Part shown: positions 50,815-59,545 of the stretch, in pieces | Position numbering within the stretch: position 1 is the first letter of the stretch | Layout of the letters: the number at the start of each line of letters is the position of its first letter | NCBI RefSeq assembly: GCF_036002945.1 | Contig: NZ_CP108529.1 | Location: 5,513,001 to 5,577,000, forward strand | Origin: Streptomyces sp. NBC_01224 | GTDB lineage: Bacteria > Actinomycetota > Actinomycetes > Streptomycetales > Streptomycetaceae | Length of the DNA: 64,000 nt | Direction of reading: 5' to 3' | The notes under the pieces: generated by a model | Told to the model about the DNA's origin: nothing | The model's database searches: none | What the model saw: the letters and a program-made list of their open reading frames with translations, nothing else | Program-made: the position numbers and the translations under genes

Positions 50815-51951
50815 ATGCTCGACGAGTCGCTGCTCGACGCCCCGGAAGCCCTGGCCCGAGCCGACCGCCGCGGCCTGCTCCGCGGCGCCGCCGAGGCCGG
50901 GGCCCGGGTCCGTACCGCCGCCCGGCACGCGGCGGAGGCCGGGATCGCCGCACTGAACCCGGAAGGCCGTCCCCGCGCCGTACTCGTCGCGGGCTCCGGC
51001 ACCGCCGCGTCCGGCGTCGCCGACCTGATCACTGCCCTGGCAGGCGCCTCCGCGCCCGTCACCCGTATCCACCCCACCGGGGTCGCCCCCGCCGCGGGCG
51101 CGATGCGCTGGACGCTGCCCGGCTGGGCCGGCTCCGTGGACCTGCTGCTCATCGTCACGGCCGACGGTTCCGAGCCGGGCCTCTCCCTTCTCGCCGAACA
51201 GGCGTACCGCCGCGGCTGCAGCGTCGTGGCCGTCGCCCCCCGCCAGTCACCGCTGCGCGAGGCGATCGACGGGGCGCACGGACTCGTCGTGCCGATGGCC
51301 TCCGCTCCGCACGGCGAGTACGACGCCGAGACGTCGGCCGCGGGCCCCGGCACGCTCTGGGCCCTGTTCACCCCGCTGCTCGCGCTGCTCGACCGGGTCG
51401 GCCTGGTCACCGCGTCGGCCGAGGCGTTGCAGGGCGTCGCCGACCGCCTCGACCGCACCGCGGAACGCTGCGGTCCCGCCATCGCCACGTACAGCAACCC
51501 GGCCAAGACCCTCGCTGCCGAACTCGCCGACAGCCTGCCCCTCATCTGGACGGAGGGCGAAGCCGCGGCCCCGGTCGGCCGCAGATTCGCCGCCGTCCTG
51601 GCCGAGCTGTCAGGCCGCCCGGCCCTCGCCGCCGAACTCCCCGAGGCGCTTCCCGCTCACGGCGCACTGCTGGCGGGCACATTCGCCGCCGGGGCCGACC
51701 CCGACGACTTCTTCCGCGACCGGGTCGACGAGCCGGAGCCCCTGCACGCCCGCGTCGTACTGCTCCGCGACCGCCCCACCGGCGGCCTGAGCGCCGGGCC
51801 CGCCGCCCGCGAACTGGCCCTCGGCCACGACACGGCGATCAGCGAACTCGAACCGGACGAGGGCACCGAGCTCGAAGCCCTCGCCGAACTCCTCGCGGTC
51901 ACCGACTTCGCCGCCGTCTACCTGGCACTCGCCTCGGCAGCTCGCGCCTGA
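50815..51951 (+). CDS. SIS-domain phosphosugar isomerase-like protein
   Basis: A 378-residue protein with two sugar-isomerase folds. The first has VLVAGSGTAASGVADLITALAG (about 56-77), the phosphate-binding loop, and LLLIVTADGSEPGLSLLAEQAYRRG. The second half (about 200-378) resembles the C-terminal domain of bifunctional phosphoglucose/phosphomannose isomerases (SNPAKTLAAELADSLPLIW). The start MLDESLLDAPEALARAD is shared with mycobacterial Rv3256c as recalled. Its place between manB and manA suggests mannose-phosphate metabolism, but a true isomerase activity is not certain because manA is present. Confidence 0.82.
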   Translation: MLDESLLDAPEALARADRRGLLRGAAEAGARVRTAARHAAEAGIAALNPEGRPRAVLVAGSGTAASGVADLITALAGASAPVTRIHPTGVAPAAGAMRWTLPGWAGSVDLLLIVTADGSEPGLSLLAEQAYRRGCSVVAVAPRQSPLREAIDGAHGLVVPMASAPHGEYDAETSAAGPGTLWALFTPLLALLDRVGLVTASAEALQGVADRLDRTAERCGPAIATYSNPAKTLAAELADSLPLIWTEGEAAAPVGRRFAAVLAELSGRPALAAELPEALPAHGALLAGTFAAGADPDDFFRDRVDEPEPLHARVVLLRDRPTGGLSAGPAARELALGHDTAISELEPDEGTELEALAELLAVTDFAAVYLALASAARA

Positions 51952-52015
51952 CCGCCCGGGCCTACCCGCACCACGCACACCCCCTCCGATCCACGCATCT
52001 CACAAGGACGAACTC

Positions 52016-53197
52016 ATGGACCGGCTCTCCAACACCGTGCGCCCTTACGCCTGGGGCTCCACCACCGCCATCCCCGAGCTGCTCGGCATCGCCCCCACCG
52101 GCGAACCCCAGGCCGAGATGTGGATGGGCGCCCACCCCGGAGCCCCCTCCCGCCTGACCCGCGCAACCGGCACCGCAGAGGCCGGCCCCGAGCAGCCTCT
52201 CACCGACGTCATCGCCGCTGACCCGGAGCGCGAACTGGGCCGGGCCACCGTCGAAAAGTTCGGCCCCCGCCTGCCCTTTCTCCTCAAACTGCTCGCCGCA
52301 GGCGCCCCACTCTCTCTCCAGGTCCACCCCGACCTCGCACAGGCCGAGCAGGGTTACGAGGACGAGGAGCGCCGATCCGTCCCGATCGACGCACCCCATC
52401 GCACGTACAAGGACGCCAACCACAAGCCCGAGCTGATCTGCGCGCTCACCCCCTTCGCCGGCCTGTGCGGCTTCCGCAGGCCCACCGAGGCCGCCGAGGC
52501 GATGGCGGCACTGGGCGTCGACTCCCTCAAGCCGTACGTCGACCTCCTCGGCGCCCACCCCGAAGAGGCGGCCCTGCGCGAGGTCCTCACCGCGATCCTC
52601 AGCGCCGACGCGACGGAGATGGCCGAAACGGTGAACCTGGCGGCCGCTGCCGCCGAACGGCTCGGCGGCGCCCACGCCCCGTACGCCCGGATCGCCCACC
52701 ACTTCCCCGGCGACCCCGGTGTCATCGCGGCGATGCTGCTGAACTACGTAGAACTCCAGCCCGGCGAAGCCCTGTTCCTCGGTGCGGGTGTTCCGCACGC
52801 CTACCTCGACGGCCTCGGCGTCGAGATCATGGCCAACTCGGACAATGTGCTGCGCTGCGGACTCACGCCCAAGCACATCGACGTGCCAGAACTCCTGCGC
52901 ATCGTCCGCTTCGAGGCGACCGACCCCGGCGTCCTGCGCCCCGAGGCGTCCCCGTCAGGCGAGGAGCTGTACGAGACGCCCGTGGACGAATTCCGACTCT
53001 CGCGCTTCGACCTGTCGCCCGGCGCCGACCCCGTCGACCTGACCAGGGACACCCCGCAGATCCTGCTCTGCACCGCGGGCGCCCCGAAGGCGGGCACGGT
53101 CGGTCTCACCCCCGGGGCCTCGGTTTTCGTACCCTCCGGCGAGAAGGTCGAAGTGTCCGGTACGGGAACCCTGTTCCGCGCCACTGTGGTGGCCTGA
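52016..53197 (+). CDS. manA: Mannose-6-phosphate isomerase, class I
   Basis: ManA interconverts fructose-6-phosphate and mannose-6-phosphate, the entry to GDP-mannose. The 393-residue zinc enzyme starts NTVRPYAWGSTTAIPELLG, has LSLQVHPDLAQAEQGY with zinc ligands (Q and H, about 99-114), NHKPELICAL with the glutamate ligand, and GVPHAYLDGLGVEIMANSDNVLRCGLTPKHID (about 258-289). ATG at 52016 is behind AAGGA. It is 64 bases downstream of the SIS gene. Confidence 0.95.
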   Translation: MDRLSNTVRPYAWGSTTAIPELLGIAPTGEPQAEMWMGAHPGAPSRLTRATGTAEAGPEQPLTDVIAADPERELGRATVEKFGPRLPFLLKLLAAGAPLSLQVHPDLAQAEQGYEDEERRSVPIDAPHRTYKDANHKPELICALTPFAGLCGFRRPTEAAEAMAALGVDSLKPYVDLLGAHPEEAALREVLTAILSADATEMAETVNLAAAAAERLGGAHAPYARIAHHFPGDPGVIAAMLLNYVELQPGEALFLGAGVPHAYLDGLGVEIMANSDNVLRCGLTPKHIDVPELLRIVRFEATDPGVLRPEASPSGEELYETPVDEFRLSRFDLSPGADPVDLTRDTPQILLCTAGAPKAGTVGLTPGASVFVPSGEKVEVSGTGTLFRATVVA

Positions 53198-53284
53198 CGT
53201 ACCGTCCGCATCAGCGGCTGCAACAATGTCCGGCCGTACCGCGGCGCCAGAGCCGCAGCACCGAAGAAGGGACACCAGGCACCC

Positions 53285-54283
53285 ATGAGTGCGTCAGGCG
53301 GAACCAAGGCGATCGTGGCGGCACTCGGCGCCAACCTCGCGATCGCAGTGGCCAAATTCGTGGCGTTCCTGTTCAGTGGCTCGTCGTCGATGCTCGCGGA
53401 GAGCGTCCACTCGCTCGCAGACTCGGGCAACCAGGGCCTGCTGCTGCTCGGCGGCAAGAAGGCCCAGCGCGAGGCCACCCCCCAGCACCCCTTCGGCTAC
53501 GGTCGCGAGCGCTACATCTACGCCTTCCTCGTTTCCATCGTGCTGTTCTCGGTCGGTGGCATGTTCGCGGTGTACGAGGGCTACGAGAAGATCAAGCACC
53601 CGCACGAGATCGAGGCCTGGTACTGGCCGGTCGGTGTGCTGATCTTCGCGATCATTGCCGAGGGTTTCTCCTTCCGTACGGCCATCAAGGAGTCCAACGA
53701 GACCCGCGGATCGCTCTCCTGGAAGGAGTTCATCCGCCGCGCGAAGGCCCCCGAGCTCCCCGTCGTGCTCCTGGAGGACTTCGGCGCGCTGATCGGTCTG
53801 GTCCTCGCCCTCGCAGGTGTCGGCCTGGCCCTCGGGACCGGCAACGGGGTCTGGGACGGAATCGGCACCCTCTGCATCGGTGTCCTGCTGATCATCATCG
53901 CGATCGTGCTCGCCGCCGAGACGAAGTCCCTGCTGCTCGGCGAGGCGGCCGGCGCCGACCAGGTCGAGAAGATCAAGGCCGCGGTCGTCGACGGCGACAC
54001 GGTCACCGCCGTCATCCACATGCGTACGCTCCACCTCGGCCCGGAGGAACTGCTCGTCGCCGCCAAGATCGCGGTGCAGCACGACGACACGGCCACCGAA
54101 GTGGCCAACGCCATCAACGCCGCCGAGAGCCGGATCCGTGAGGCGGTCCCGATCGCCCGGGTCATCTACCTGGAACCGGACATCTACAGCGAGGCCGCCG
54201 CCGCGGCGGGCATCAACCCCGGCAAGGCCCCGGGCGGAGCCCCCGGCGACACCCCGGACACCCCGACGGAATCCGGCCACTGA
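53285..54283 (+). CDS. Cation diffusion facilitator family transporter
   Basis: A 332-residue membrane protein. It opens with AIVAALGANLAIAVAKFVAFLFSG and SMLAESVHSLADSGNQGLLLLG, the CDF start motif with metal-site residues, then HPFGYGRERYIYAF. Six helices are visible to about residue 210, including LLEDFGALIGLVLAL with the second site aspartate. The C-terminal cytoplasmic domain (about 215-300) is normal; the last 25 residues are rich in G, P and T. These proteins export divalent metals such as zinc, cobalt, iron or manganese by proton exchange. The metal is not clear. Confidence 0.9.
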   Translation: MSASGGTKAIVAALGANLAIAVAKFVAFLFSGSSSMLAESVHSLADSGNQGLLLLGGKKAQREATPQHPFGYGRERYIYAFLVSIVLFSVGGMFAVYEGYEKIKHPHEIEAWYWPVGVLIFAIIAEGFSFRTAIKESNETRGSLSWKEFIRRAKAPELPVVLLEDFGALIGLVLALAGVGLALGTGNGVWDGIGTLCIGVLLIIIAIVLAAETKSLLLGEAAGADQVEKIKAAVVDGDTVTAVIHMRTLHLGPEELLVAAKIAVQHDDTATEVANAINAAESRIREAVPIARVIYLEPDIYSEAAAAAGINPGKAPGGAPGDTPDTPTESGH

Positions 54284-54591
54284 CCACCCCCTCCACCCGC
54301 CCTCCCGCCCGCTCCCGGAACGTCGTCCGACCGCATCCCAACAGCATCCCGACCGCTCTCCGGCCACGTCTCGGCCCGGGGCGGACTGGGAGCGACTGGG
54401 CCGATCGGTGTAGATTCGACGGCAGTGTCAGACGTCGCTGCTGATGGCGGTCGATCGGTCCGTACGCGCGGACCGGCCGAGGGAGAGAGGGCCTCCGACG
54501 GACTGCGCTGCGAGCGTCCGGGCATTCGTGTGCCCGCCGCCGCAGAGCCATCCGTGCCCCACCTCGACCCCATTACGAGGAGCAGCCCGTT
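54284..54591 (+). promoter_or_regulatory. ahcY promoter and long structured leader
   Basis: TAGATT at 54411-54416 is a good -10, so the transcript would begin near 54423 and have a leader of about 170 bases. Within it, CGGTCCG pairs with CGGACCG around TACGCG (near 54456-54475), CGGAC with GTCCG around a GCGCTGCGA segment (near 54497-54519), and GGGCA with TGCCC. Last, CCTCG at 54562-54566 pairs with CGAGG at 54576-54580, overlapping the ribosome site GAGGAG at 54577-54582. This suggests control of translation. GCGCTGCGA occurs in the conserved core of SAH riboswitches, but other core parts were not found. Confidence 0.45.
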
Positions 54592-56049
54592 ATGACGACG
54601 GTCGCCAATCGACAGGACTTCAAGGTCGCCGACCTCTCCCTCGCGGTGTTCGGCCGCAAGGAGATCACCCTCGCCGAGCACGAGATGCCCGGCCTGATGT
54701 CGATCCGCAAGGAGTACGCCGCCACGCAGCCGCTGGCCGGCGCCCGCATCACCGGTTCGCTGCACATGACCGTGCAGACGGCCGTGCTGATCGAGACCCT
54801 GGTCGCCCTCGGCGCCGAGGTCCGCTGGGCCTCCTGCAACATCTTCTCCACCCAGGACCACGCCGCCGCGGCCATTGCCGTCGGCCCGAACGGCACCCCG
54901 GACGCCCCGGCGGGCGTCCCGGTCTTCGCCTGGAAGGGCGAGACGCTGGAGGAGTACTGGTGGTGCACGGAGCAGGCCCTGACCTGGCCGAACACCCCCA
55001 CCGGCGGCCCGAACATGATCCTCGACGACGGTGGTGACGCCACCCTCCTCGTCCACAAGGGCGTCGAGTTCGAGAAGGCCGGTGCGGCCCCGGACCCGTC
55101 GACCGCGGACAGCGAGGAGTACGCCCACATCCTCACCCTGCTGAACCGCACCCTCGGCGAGTCCCCGCAGAAGTGGACCCAGCTGGCGTCCGAGATCCGC
55201 GGTGTCACCGAGGAGACCACGACCGGTGTGCACCGGCTGTACGAGATGCACCGCGACGGCACCCTCCTCTTCCCGGCGATCAACGTCAACGACGCGGTCA
55301 CCAAGTCCAAGTTCGACAACAAGTACGGCTGCCGCCACTCGCTGATCGACGGCATCAACCGCGCCACCGACGTCCTGATCGGCGGCAAGACCGCCGTCGT
55401 CTGCGGCTACGGCGACGTGGGCAAGGGCTGCGCGGAGTCCCTGCGCGGCCAGGGCGCCCGGGTCATCGTCACGGAGATCGACCCGATCTGCGCCCTGCAG
55501 GCGGCGATGGACGGCTACCAGGTCGCCACCCTCGACGACGTCGTCGGCCAGGCCGACATCTTCGTCACCACGACGGGCAACAAGGACATCATCATGGCCG
55601 CCGACATGGCCAAGATGAAGCACCAGGCCATCGTCGGGAACATCGGCCACTTCGACAACGAGATCGACATGGCCGGCCTGGCGCAGGTCGACGGCATCGT
55701 CAAGGACGAGGTCAAGCCGCAGGTCCACACCTGGACGTTCCCCGACGGCAAGGTCCTCATCGTCCTGTCCGAGGGCCGCCTGCTGAACCTGGGCAACGCC
55801 ACCGGCCACCCCTCGTTCGTGATGTCCAACTCGTTCGCGGACCAGACCCTGGCCCAGATCGAGCTGTTCACCAAGCCCGAGGAATACCCGACCGACGTCT
55901 ACGTGCTTCCCAAGCACCTGGACGAGAAGGTCGCCCGCCTCCACCTCGACGCGCTCGGCGTGAAGCTCACGACGCTCCGCCCCGAGCAGGCCGCCTACAT
56001 CGGCGTCGAGGTCGAAGGCCCGTACAAGCCCGACCACTACCGCTACTGA
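54592..56049 (+). CDS. ahcY: S-adenosylhomocysteine hydrolase
   Basis: AhcY splits S-adenosylhomocysteine to homocysteine and adenosine, removing the product inhibitor of methyltransferases. The 485-residue protein has GSLHMTVQTAVLIETL (about 56-71), the Cys-rich WASCNIFSTQDHAAAA (about 81-96), DDGGDATLLVHKG, the NAD-binding CGYGDVGKGCAESLRGQGA (about 266-284) and the conserved end YKPDHYRY. The length fits the actinobacterial type with the ~40-residue insert. ATG at 54592 follows GAGGAG. The leader may be regulatory. Confidence 0.97.
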   Translation: MTTVANRQDFKVADLSLAVFGRKEITLAEHEMPGLMSIRKEYAATQPLAGARITGSLHMTVQTAVLIETLVALGAEVRWASCNIFSTQDHAAAAIAVGPNGTPDAPAGVPVFAWKGETLEEYWWCTEQALTWPNTPTGGPNMILDDGGDATLLVHKGVEFEKAGAAPDPSTADSEEYAHILTLLNRTLGESPQKWTQLASEIRGVTEETTTGVHRLYEMHRDGTLLFPAINVNDAVTKSKFDNKYGCRHSLIDGINRATDVLIGGKTAVVCGYGDVGKGCAESLRGQGARVIVTEIDPICALQAAMDGYQVATLDDVVGQADIFVTTTGNKDIIMAADMAKMKHQAIVGNIGHFDNEIDMAGLAQVDGIVKDEVKPQVHTWTFPDGKVLIVLSEGRLLNLGNATGHPSFVMSNSFADQTLAQIELFTKPEEYPTDVYVLPKHLDEKVARLHLDALGVKLTTLRPEQAAYIGVEVEGPYKPDHYRY

Positions 56050-56137
56050 TCCCGCCCGCCAGTGACCGCGCACGTCACCACCGGTCAGTGACGACCGGCC
56101 GCTGACAGACGGAACAGCCTCAGCAGCAGCTACGAGC

Positions 56138-56170
56138 GCAGGCCCCCGCACCCCCGTGTCGGGGGCCTGC
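56138..56170 (+). terminator. Terminator hairpin after ahcY
   Basis: Bases 56138-56148 (GCAGGCCCCCG) and 56160-56170 pair perfectly over 11 bases around an 11-base loop. It ends the ahcY transcript. Confidence 0.8.
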
Positions 56171-56213
56171 CCCGTACCGCACCCGCTCAGCCCGAGGAAC
56201 CTCGAAGGACCCC

Positions 56214-56825
56214 ATGCCCCGCGGCCGATATTCGCTCCATGATCTTCACGATCACACCCTCCTCGGCGAAGAACACTTCCAGTGCGCCCCCGGCCCCTCC
56301 GGCTGGCGCTACGTCTCCCAGACCACCGCCCCTTCCGGCGATCACCTCGGCTCCGTCGACCTCACCCTCGACGAACTGGGCCGCCCCATCCGGCTCGAAC
56401 TCCGCGCTGCGAGCTGGCAGGTCCGCGGCGCCGCCCTCGAAGGCGTCACCTGGGTCCGTACCGACCCGACCGGCACTCATGCCACTGAAGGCAATGTGCG
56501 CGCCCACGCCTTCACCGGCACATCCCCCGCATTCCTCATCGCGACCTCACGACTGCTGCGCCTCACCCCCGATTCCCCCGCGACCCGCGTCCGCCTGGTC
56601 GCCTTCACGGACCCGGTCCTCGCTCCCCGCACCGTCGACCAGTCCTGGGCCCTGGTCAACAGTGAAGCGCACGCCACTGACAACGGCCCTCTGACGGTGG
56701 ACGAATACCAGGTCAGCGCCCTGGACACCGGCGAGCAGCACACCATTCACATCGCCGGCGACGTGGTCCTGTCGGCCCCCGGGATCGAGCTCGAAGACCT
56801 GGAGTCCCCGCCCTCGCCTCGCTAG
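56214..56825 (+). CDS. Conserved hypothetical protein
   Basis: A 203-residue soluble protein not recognised as a named family. It begins MPRGRYSLHDLHDHTLLGEEHFQCAPGP and is beta-rich throughout (GSVDLTLDELGRPIRLELRA, RVRLVAFTDPVLAP). It contains several HD and DH pairs near the start that could bind metal, but no known motif. The overall look is of a lipocalin- or glycolipid-binding-like barrel, which is only a guess. ATG at 56214 follows GAAGGA. Its end overlaps the convergent RDD gene by four bases. Confidence 0.75.
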   Translation: MPRGRYSLHDLHDHTLLGEEHFQCAPGPSGWRYVSQTTAPSGDHLGSVDLTLDELGRPIRLELRAASWQVRGAALEGVTWVRTDPTGTHATEGNVRAHAFTGTSPAFLIATSRLLRLTPDSPATRVRLVAFTDPVLAPRTVDQSWALVNSEAHATDNGPLTVDEYQVSALDTGEQHTIHIAGDVVLSAPGIELEDLESPPSPR

Positions 56826-57730
56826 GCAGGCGGCGCGAACCCCGTTGCAGCGGGTGCTGTTCCGCCCTCCTCCACTGCCGGGGCCACGGGAACACCCGCC
56901 GCCGCACCTCCCGTGGACGGCCCGGACCCCACCGGCACGGAAGCAATGGCCCCACCCGCCTGTACTCCGCTCCCTGTCTGCGCAGCGACGAACACCCGCC
57001 GCGCATCCCGCGCCTGCCGCTCGTTCACCACCGCCGCCAGATACGCCCCGGCGGGTACCCCCTCGGGCACCGGAACCCCGGTCTTCGTCGCCAGCTCCAC
57101 AGCCAGTCGCTCCGCCATCGACCGGCCCACCTGCGCGTCGAGCTGATGCATCCGCGTCAGGTACTGGCGTATTGCCAGCCACAGACCGTCCGGCACCGCT
57201 GACAGATCCAGCCCCGCGAACCGCCCGACCAGCCACGGCGGTGGAGGTGGCACAGCAGCAACTCGTCCCGCCGACACCCGCTCCCGTACAACAAGCGTCC
57301 CCGCGAACACGTCCCCGAGCCGTCGCCCCCGCGCCGACACCAGCGAGGCGATACAGGCGACAACCCCGAGCGTCATCAGAATCTCGACGACCCCCATGGC
57401 CCCGCGCACCAGCGCATGCCGAAACCGGATCGGCCCCCCGTCGTCCCGGACCACCCGCAGCCCGCACGCCAGTTTCCCCAGCGAACGCCCATGGCTGAGC
57501 GTCTCCACCGCGATCGGCCCGCCCACCAGCACCAGCAGAAAGGACGCGACGGATACGGCCGCAAGTGCCGCCTCATCCAGCGTCGCCGTCGCGATGGCCA
57601 ACCCGATCGACACCAGAACGAACGCCGCCCCCACCACGGCAACATCGATGGCCAGCGCCAGCGCTCGGCTGGGCAATTTCGCCGGACGCAACCCCAGCAC
57701 GACCGCGTCCCCGGTCACAAGCTCACTCAT
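56822..57730 (-). CDS. RDD-family membrane protein
   Basis: A 302-residue protein. The RDD domain (about 15-150) has three membrane segments, with LPSRALALAIDVAVVGAAFVL carrying the first R and D, then GRSLGKLACGLRVVRDDGGPIRF with the second RDD-like cluster, and GRRLGDVFAGTLVV. The C-terminal half is cytosolic; it is helical to about residue 240 and then rich in A, G, P and V. Function in this family is mostly unknown (ion or small-molecule transport has been proposed). It is divergent from the SpoIIM-type gene, a pairing that is common in actinobacteria. ATG at 57730. Confidence 0.88.
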   Translation of the reverse strand: MSELVTGDAVVLGLRPAKLPSRALALAIDVAVVGAAFVLVSIGLAIATATLDEAALAAVSVASFLLVLVGGPIAVETLSHGRSLGKLACGLRVVRDDGGPIRFRHALVRGAMGVVEILMTLGVVACIASLVSARGRRLGDVFAGTLVVRERVSAGRVAAVPPPPPWLVGRFAGLDLSAVPDGLWLAIRQYLTRMHQLDAQVGRSMAERLAVELATKTGVPVPEGVPAGAYLAAVVNERQARDARRVFVAAQTGSGVQAGGAIASVPVGSGPSTGGAAAGVPVAPAVEEGGTAPAATGFAPPA

Positions 57731-57850
57731 CGCCGCCCCATCCTTCGCCGATCTTCCCTGCCCCTCGGGACCTCAGTCTGCCAAGCTGACCCGCAGCGCG
57801 CCGCCGTAGTACGAACCCGTACGCACCTATGCCTGGAGCAGCAGCCGACC

Positions 57851-58858
57851 ATGGACCTCGACGTCTTCGTGACCGCCCACCGCACCGAGTGGGACCGCCT
57901 GGACCATCTCCTGCACCGCGGGCGCCGACTCACCGGCGCGGAAGCCGACGAACTCGTCGACCTCTACCAGCGCACGGCCACCCATCTCTCCCTACTCCAG
58001 TCCGGCGCCCCGGACCCGATGCTCACCGCGCGCCTCACTCAGCTCGTGGCCCGAGCCCGATCCACGGTCACAGGCACCCGCCGAGCCTCCTGGCGAGACG
58101 CCACCAGCTTCCTGACGGCCGGCTTCCCCGCCGCCGTCTACCGGTCCAGGCACTGGTGGATACCCACGGCCGTCCTCTCCACGCTGCTGGCCGCAGTCAT
58201 CGGCTGGTGGATCGGCACGCATCCGGAAGTCCAGTCGGCCATCGCGGCTCCGGACGACCTCCGCCGCCTGACCAGCCCGGGCGGGGAGTACGAGACCTAC
58301 TACTCCAGCCACCCGGCCGCATCGTTCGCCGCCCAGGTATGGACGAACAACGCCCAGGCCGCAGCCATGTGCCTGGTCCTGGGAGCGTTCCTCGGCATCC
58401 CGGTGATCTGGATCCTCTTCGTCAACGTGCTCAACCTTGGCGTCGGCCTCGGCCTGATGTCCTCAGCCGGCCGGCTCGACACCTTCCTGGGGCTGGTTCT
58501 CCCACACGGCCTGCTCGAACTCACTGCCGTCTTTGTCGCAGCGGGTACGGGCCTGCGCCTGGGCTGGACGGTCATCGACCCGGGCCCGCGCACCCGCCGC
58601 TCAGCCCTCGCCCAACAGGGCCGGGCCGCGATCGGCATGGCCATCGGCCTCGCACTGGTCCTGTTCGTCTCGGGCGTCATCGAAGGCTTCGTCACCCCCT
58701 CCGATCTCCCGACCTGGGGGCGCATCACCATCGGCATTGCGGCCGAGCTGGCCTTCCTCGCGTACGTCTACATCCTGGGCGGCCGAGCAGCGCGAGCAGG
58801 AGACGGGGGCGACGTCGATGCCACGGAGCGCAGCGCCGAGCTCCCGGTCGCTGCCTGA
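57851..58858 (+). CDS. Stage II sporulation protein M-type (DUF95) membrane protein
   Basis: A 335-residue integral membrane protein. The N-terminus MDLDVFVTAHRTEWDRLDHLLHRGRRLTGAEADELVDLYQRTATHLS is typical of actinobacterial SpoIIM-like proteins. Helices lie near 103-123, 175-200, 205-225, 235-255, 260-285 and 290-315, with NNAQAAAMCLVLGAFLGIP and LPHGLLELTAVFVAAGTGLRLG as family signatures. SpoIIM in Bacillus belongs to the engulfment complex; the Streptomyces protein has an unknown role and probably works with the adjacent RDD protein. ATG at 57851. It is the last protein gene before the rrn operon. Confidence 0.88.
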   Translation: MDLDVFVTAHRTEWDRLDHLLHRGRRLTGAEADELVDLYQRTATHLSLLQSGAPDPMLTARLTQLVARARSTVTGTRRASWRDATSFLTAGFPAAVYRSRHWWIPTAVLSTLLAAVIGWWIGTHPEVQSAIAAPDDLRRLTSPGGEYETYYSSHPAASFAAQVWTNNAQAAAMCLVLGAFLGIPVIWILFVNVLNLGVGLGLMSSAGRLDTFLGLVLPHGLLELTAVFVAAGTGLRLGWTVIDPGPRTRRSALAQQGRAAIGMAIGLALVLFVSGVIEGFVTPSDLPTWGRITIGIAAELAFLAYVYILGGRAARAGDGGDVDATERSAELPVAA

Positions 58859-58910
58859 TGTGCGTACGCCCCCGCTGACCTGCTAGTCTCCTCTTCGCCC
58901 CAAAAGACCG

Positions 58911-58939
58911 TTGACATGGTCCGCCAGGGGAGGTAGATT
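58911..58939 (+). promoter_or_regulatory. rrn promoter P1 with consensus -35 and -10
   Basis: TTGACA at 58911-58916, a 17-base spacer and TAGATT at 58934-58939 match the vegetative (HrdB) consensus very well. Transcription should start near 58946, just before a hairpin (TCGGAC/GTCCGA near 58951-58969). Confidence 0.8.
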
Positions 58940-59059
58940 TTAACGGTTGCGTCGGACTGGACAGGTCCGATCCCAACGGTTAGCATCTTCCTCGCTCTCA
59001 CCGGAAATTGAATTTCCGCAGAGCCATTGATTCTCTTACTTCCGAATCAGGTAGCCGAT

Positions 59060-59267
59060 GAAATCGGCTGAATGCTTCTGATAAAGTCGAGTCAGCCGAA
59101 AGGCGAAGGCCACTCCAACGGCCATCGGAATTCAAATTCGGACCGGAAATGGAACGGAAAAGAATCTGGTAAGGTTGGAACCGCCGGAAAGGGAAACGCG
59201 AAAGCGAAGAACTGGAAAGCGAAACCCGCTTCGACCGGGAATCGGACACGAAAGAGTCTGATAGAGT
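59060..59267 (+). promoter_or_regulatory. Three further rrn promoter-like repeats (P2-P4)
   Basis: Three -10-like elements sit in similar surroundings: TAAAGT at 59083-59088 (in CTGATAAAGTCG), TAAGGT at 59170-59175 (in CTGGTAAGGTTGG) and TAGAGT at 59262-59267 (in CTGATAGAGTCGG). The last two are preceded by related stretches (ACCGGAAATGGA and ACCGGGAATCGGA). Spacing is about 87-92 bases. Multiple tandem promoters are usual for Streptomyces rrn operons. Confidence 0.6.
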
Positions 59268-59340
59268 CGGAAACGCAAGACCGAAGGGAAAGCCCGGAGG
59301 AAAGCCCGAGAGGGTGAGTACAAAGGAAGCGTCCGTTCCT

Positions 59341-59545
59341 TGAGAACTCAACAGCGTGCCAAAAGTCAACGCCAGATATGTTGATACCCCGGCCTGTTTC
59401 GGCAGGTTGGTGGTTCCTTTGAAAGTCCTGCCGGGCCTCACGGTTCCGGTAGGCAATTTACACAGCGAGGACGCTGTGAACGATCGGTCTTATTCCGGCC
59501 GATCGTTCCGCTCTCGTGATGTGTGTCCCGATTACGGGAAAACAT
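59341..59545 (+). other. rrn leader: antitermination-like box and pre-16S processing stems
   Basis: TGAGAACTCAACAGCGTGCC at 59341-59360 is the boxA-like sequence common before actinobacterial 16S genes. CACAGCG at 59461-59467 pairs with CGCTGTG at 59472-59478, and GAACGATCGG at 59478-59487 pairs perfectly with 59499-59508, probably a processing stem. Confidence 0.6.

Noticed and set aside
54497..54519. A canonical SAH riboswitch upstream of ahcY
   Set aside because: Only the GCGCTGCGA segment matches; the flanking conserved parts and the P1 closing stem are not found, so it is listed as a structured leader only.
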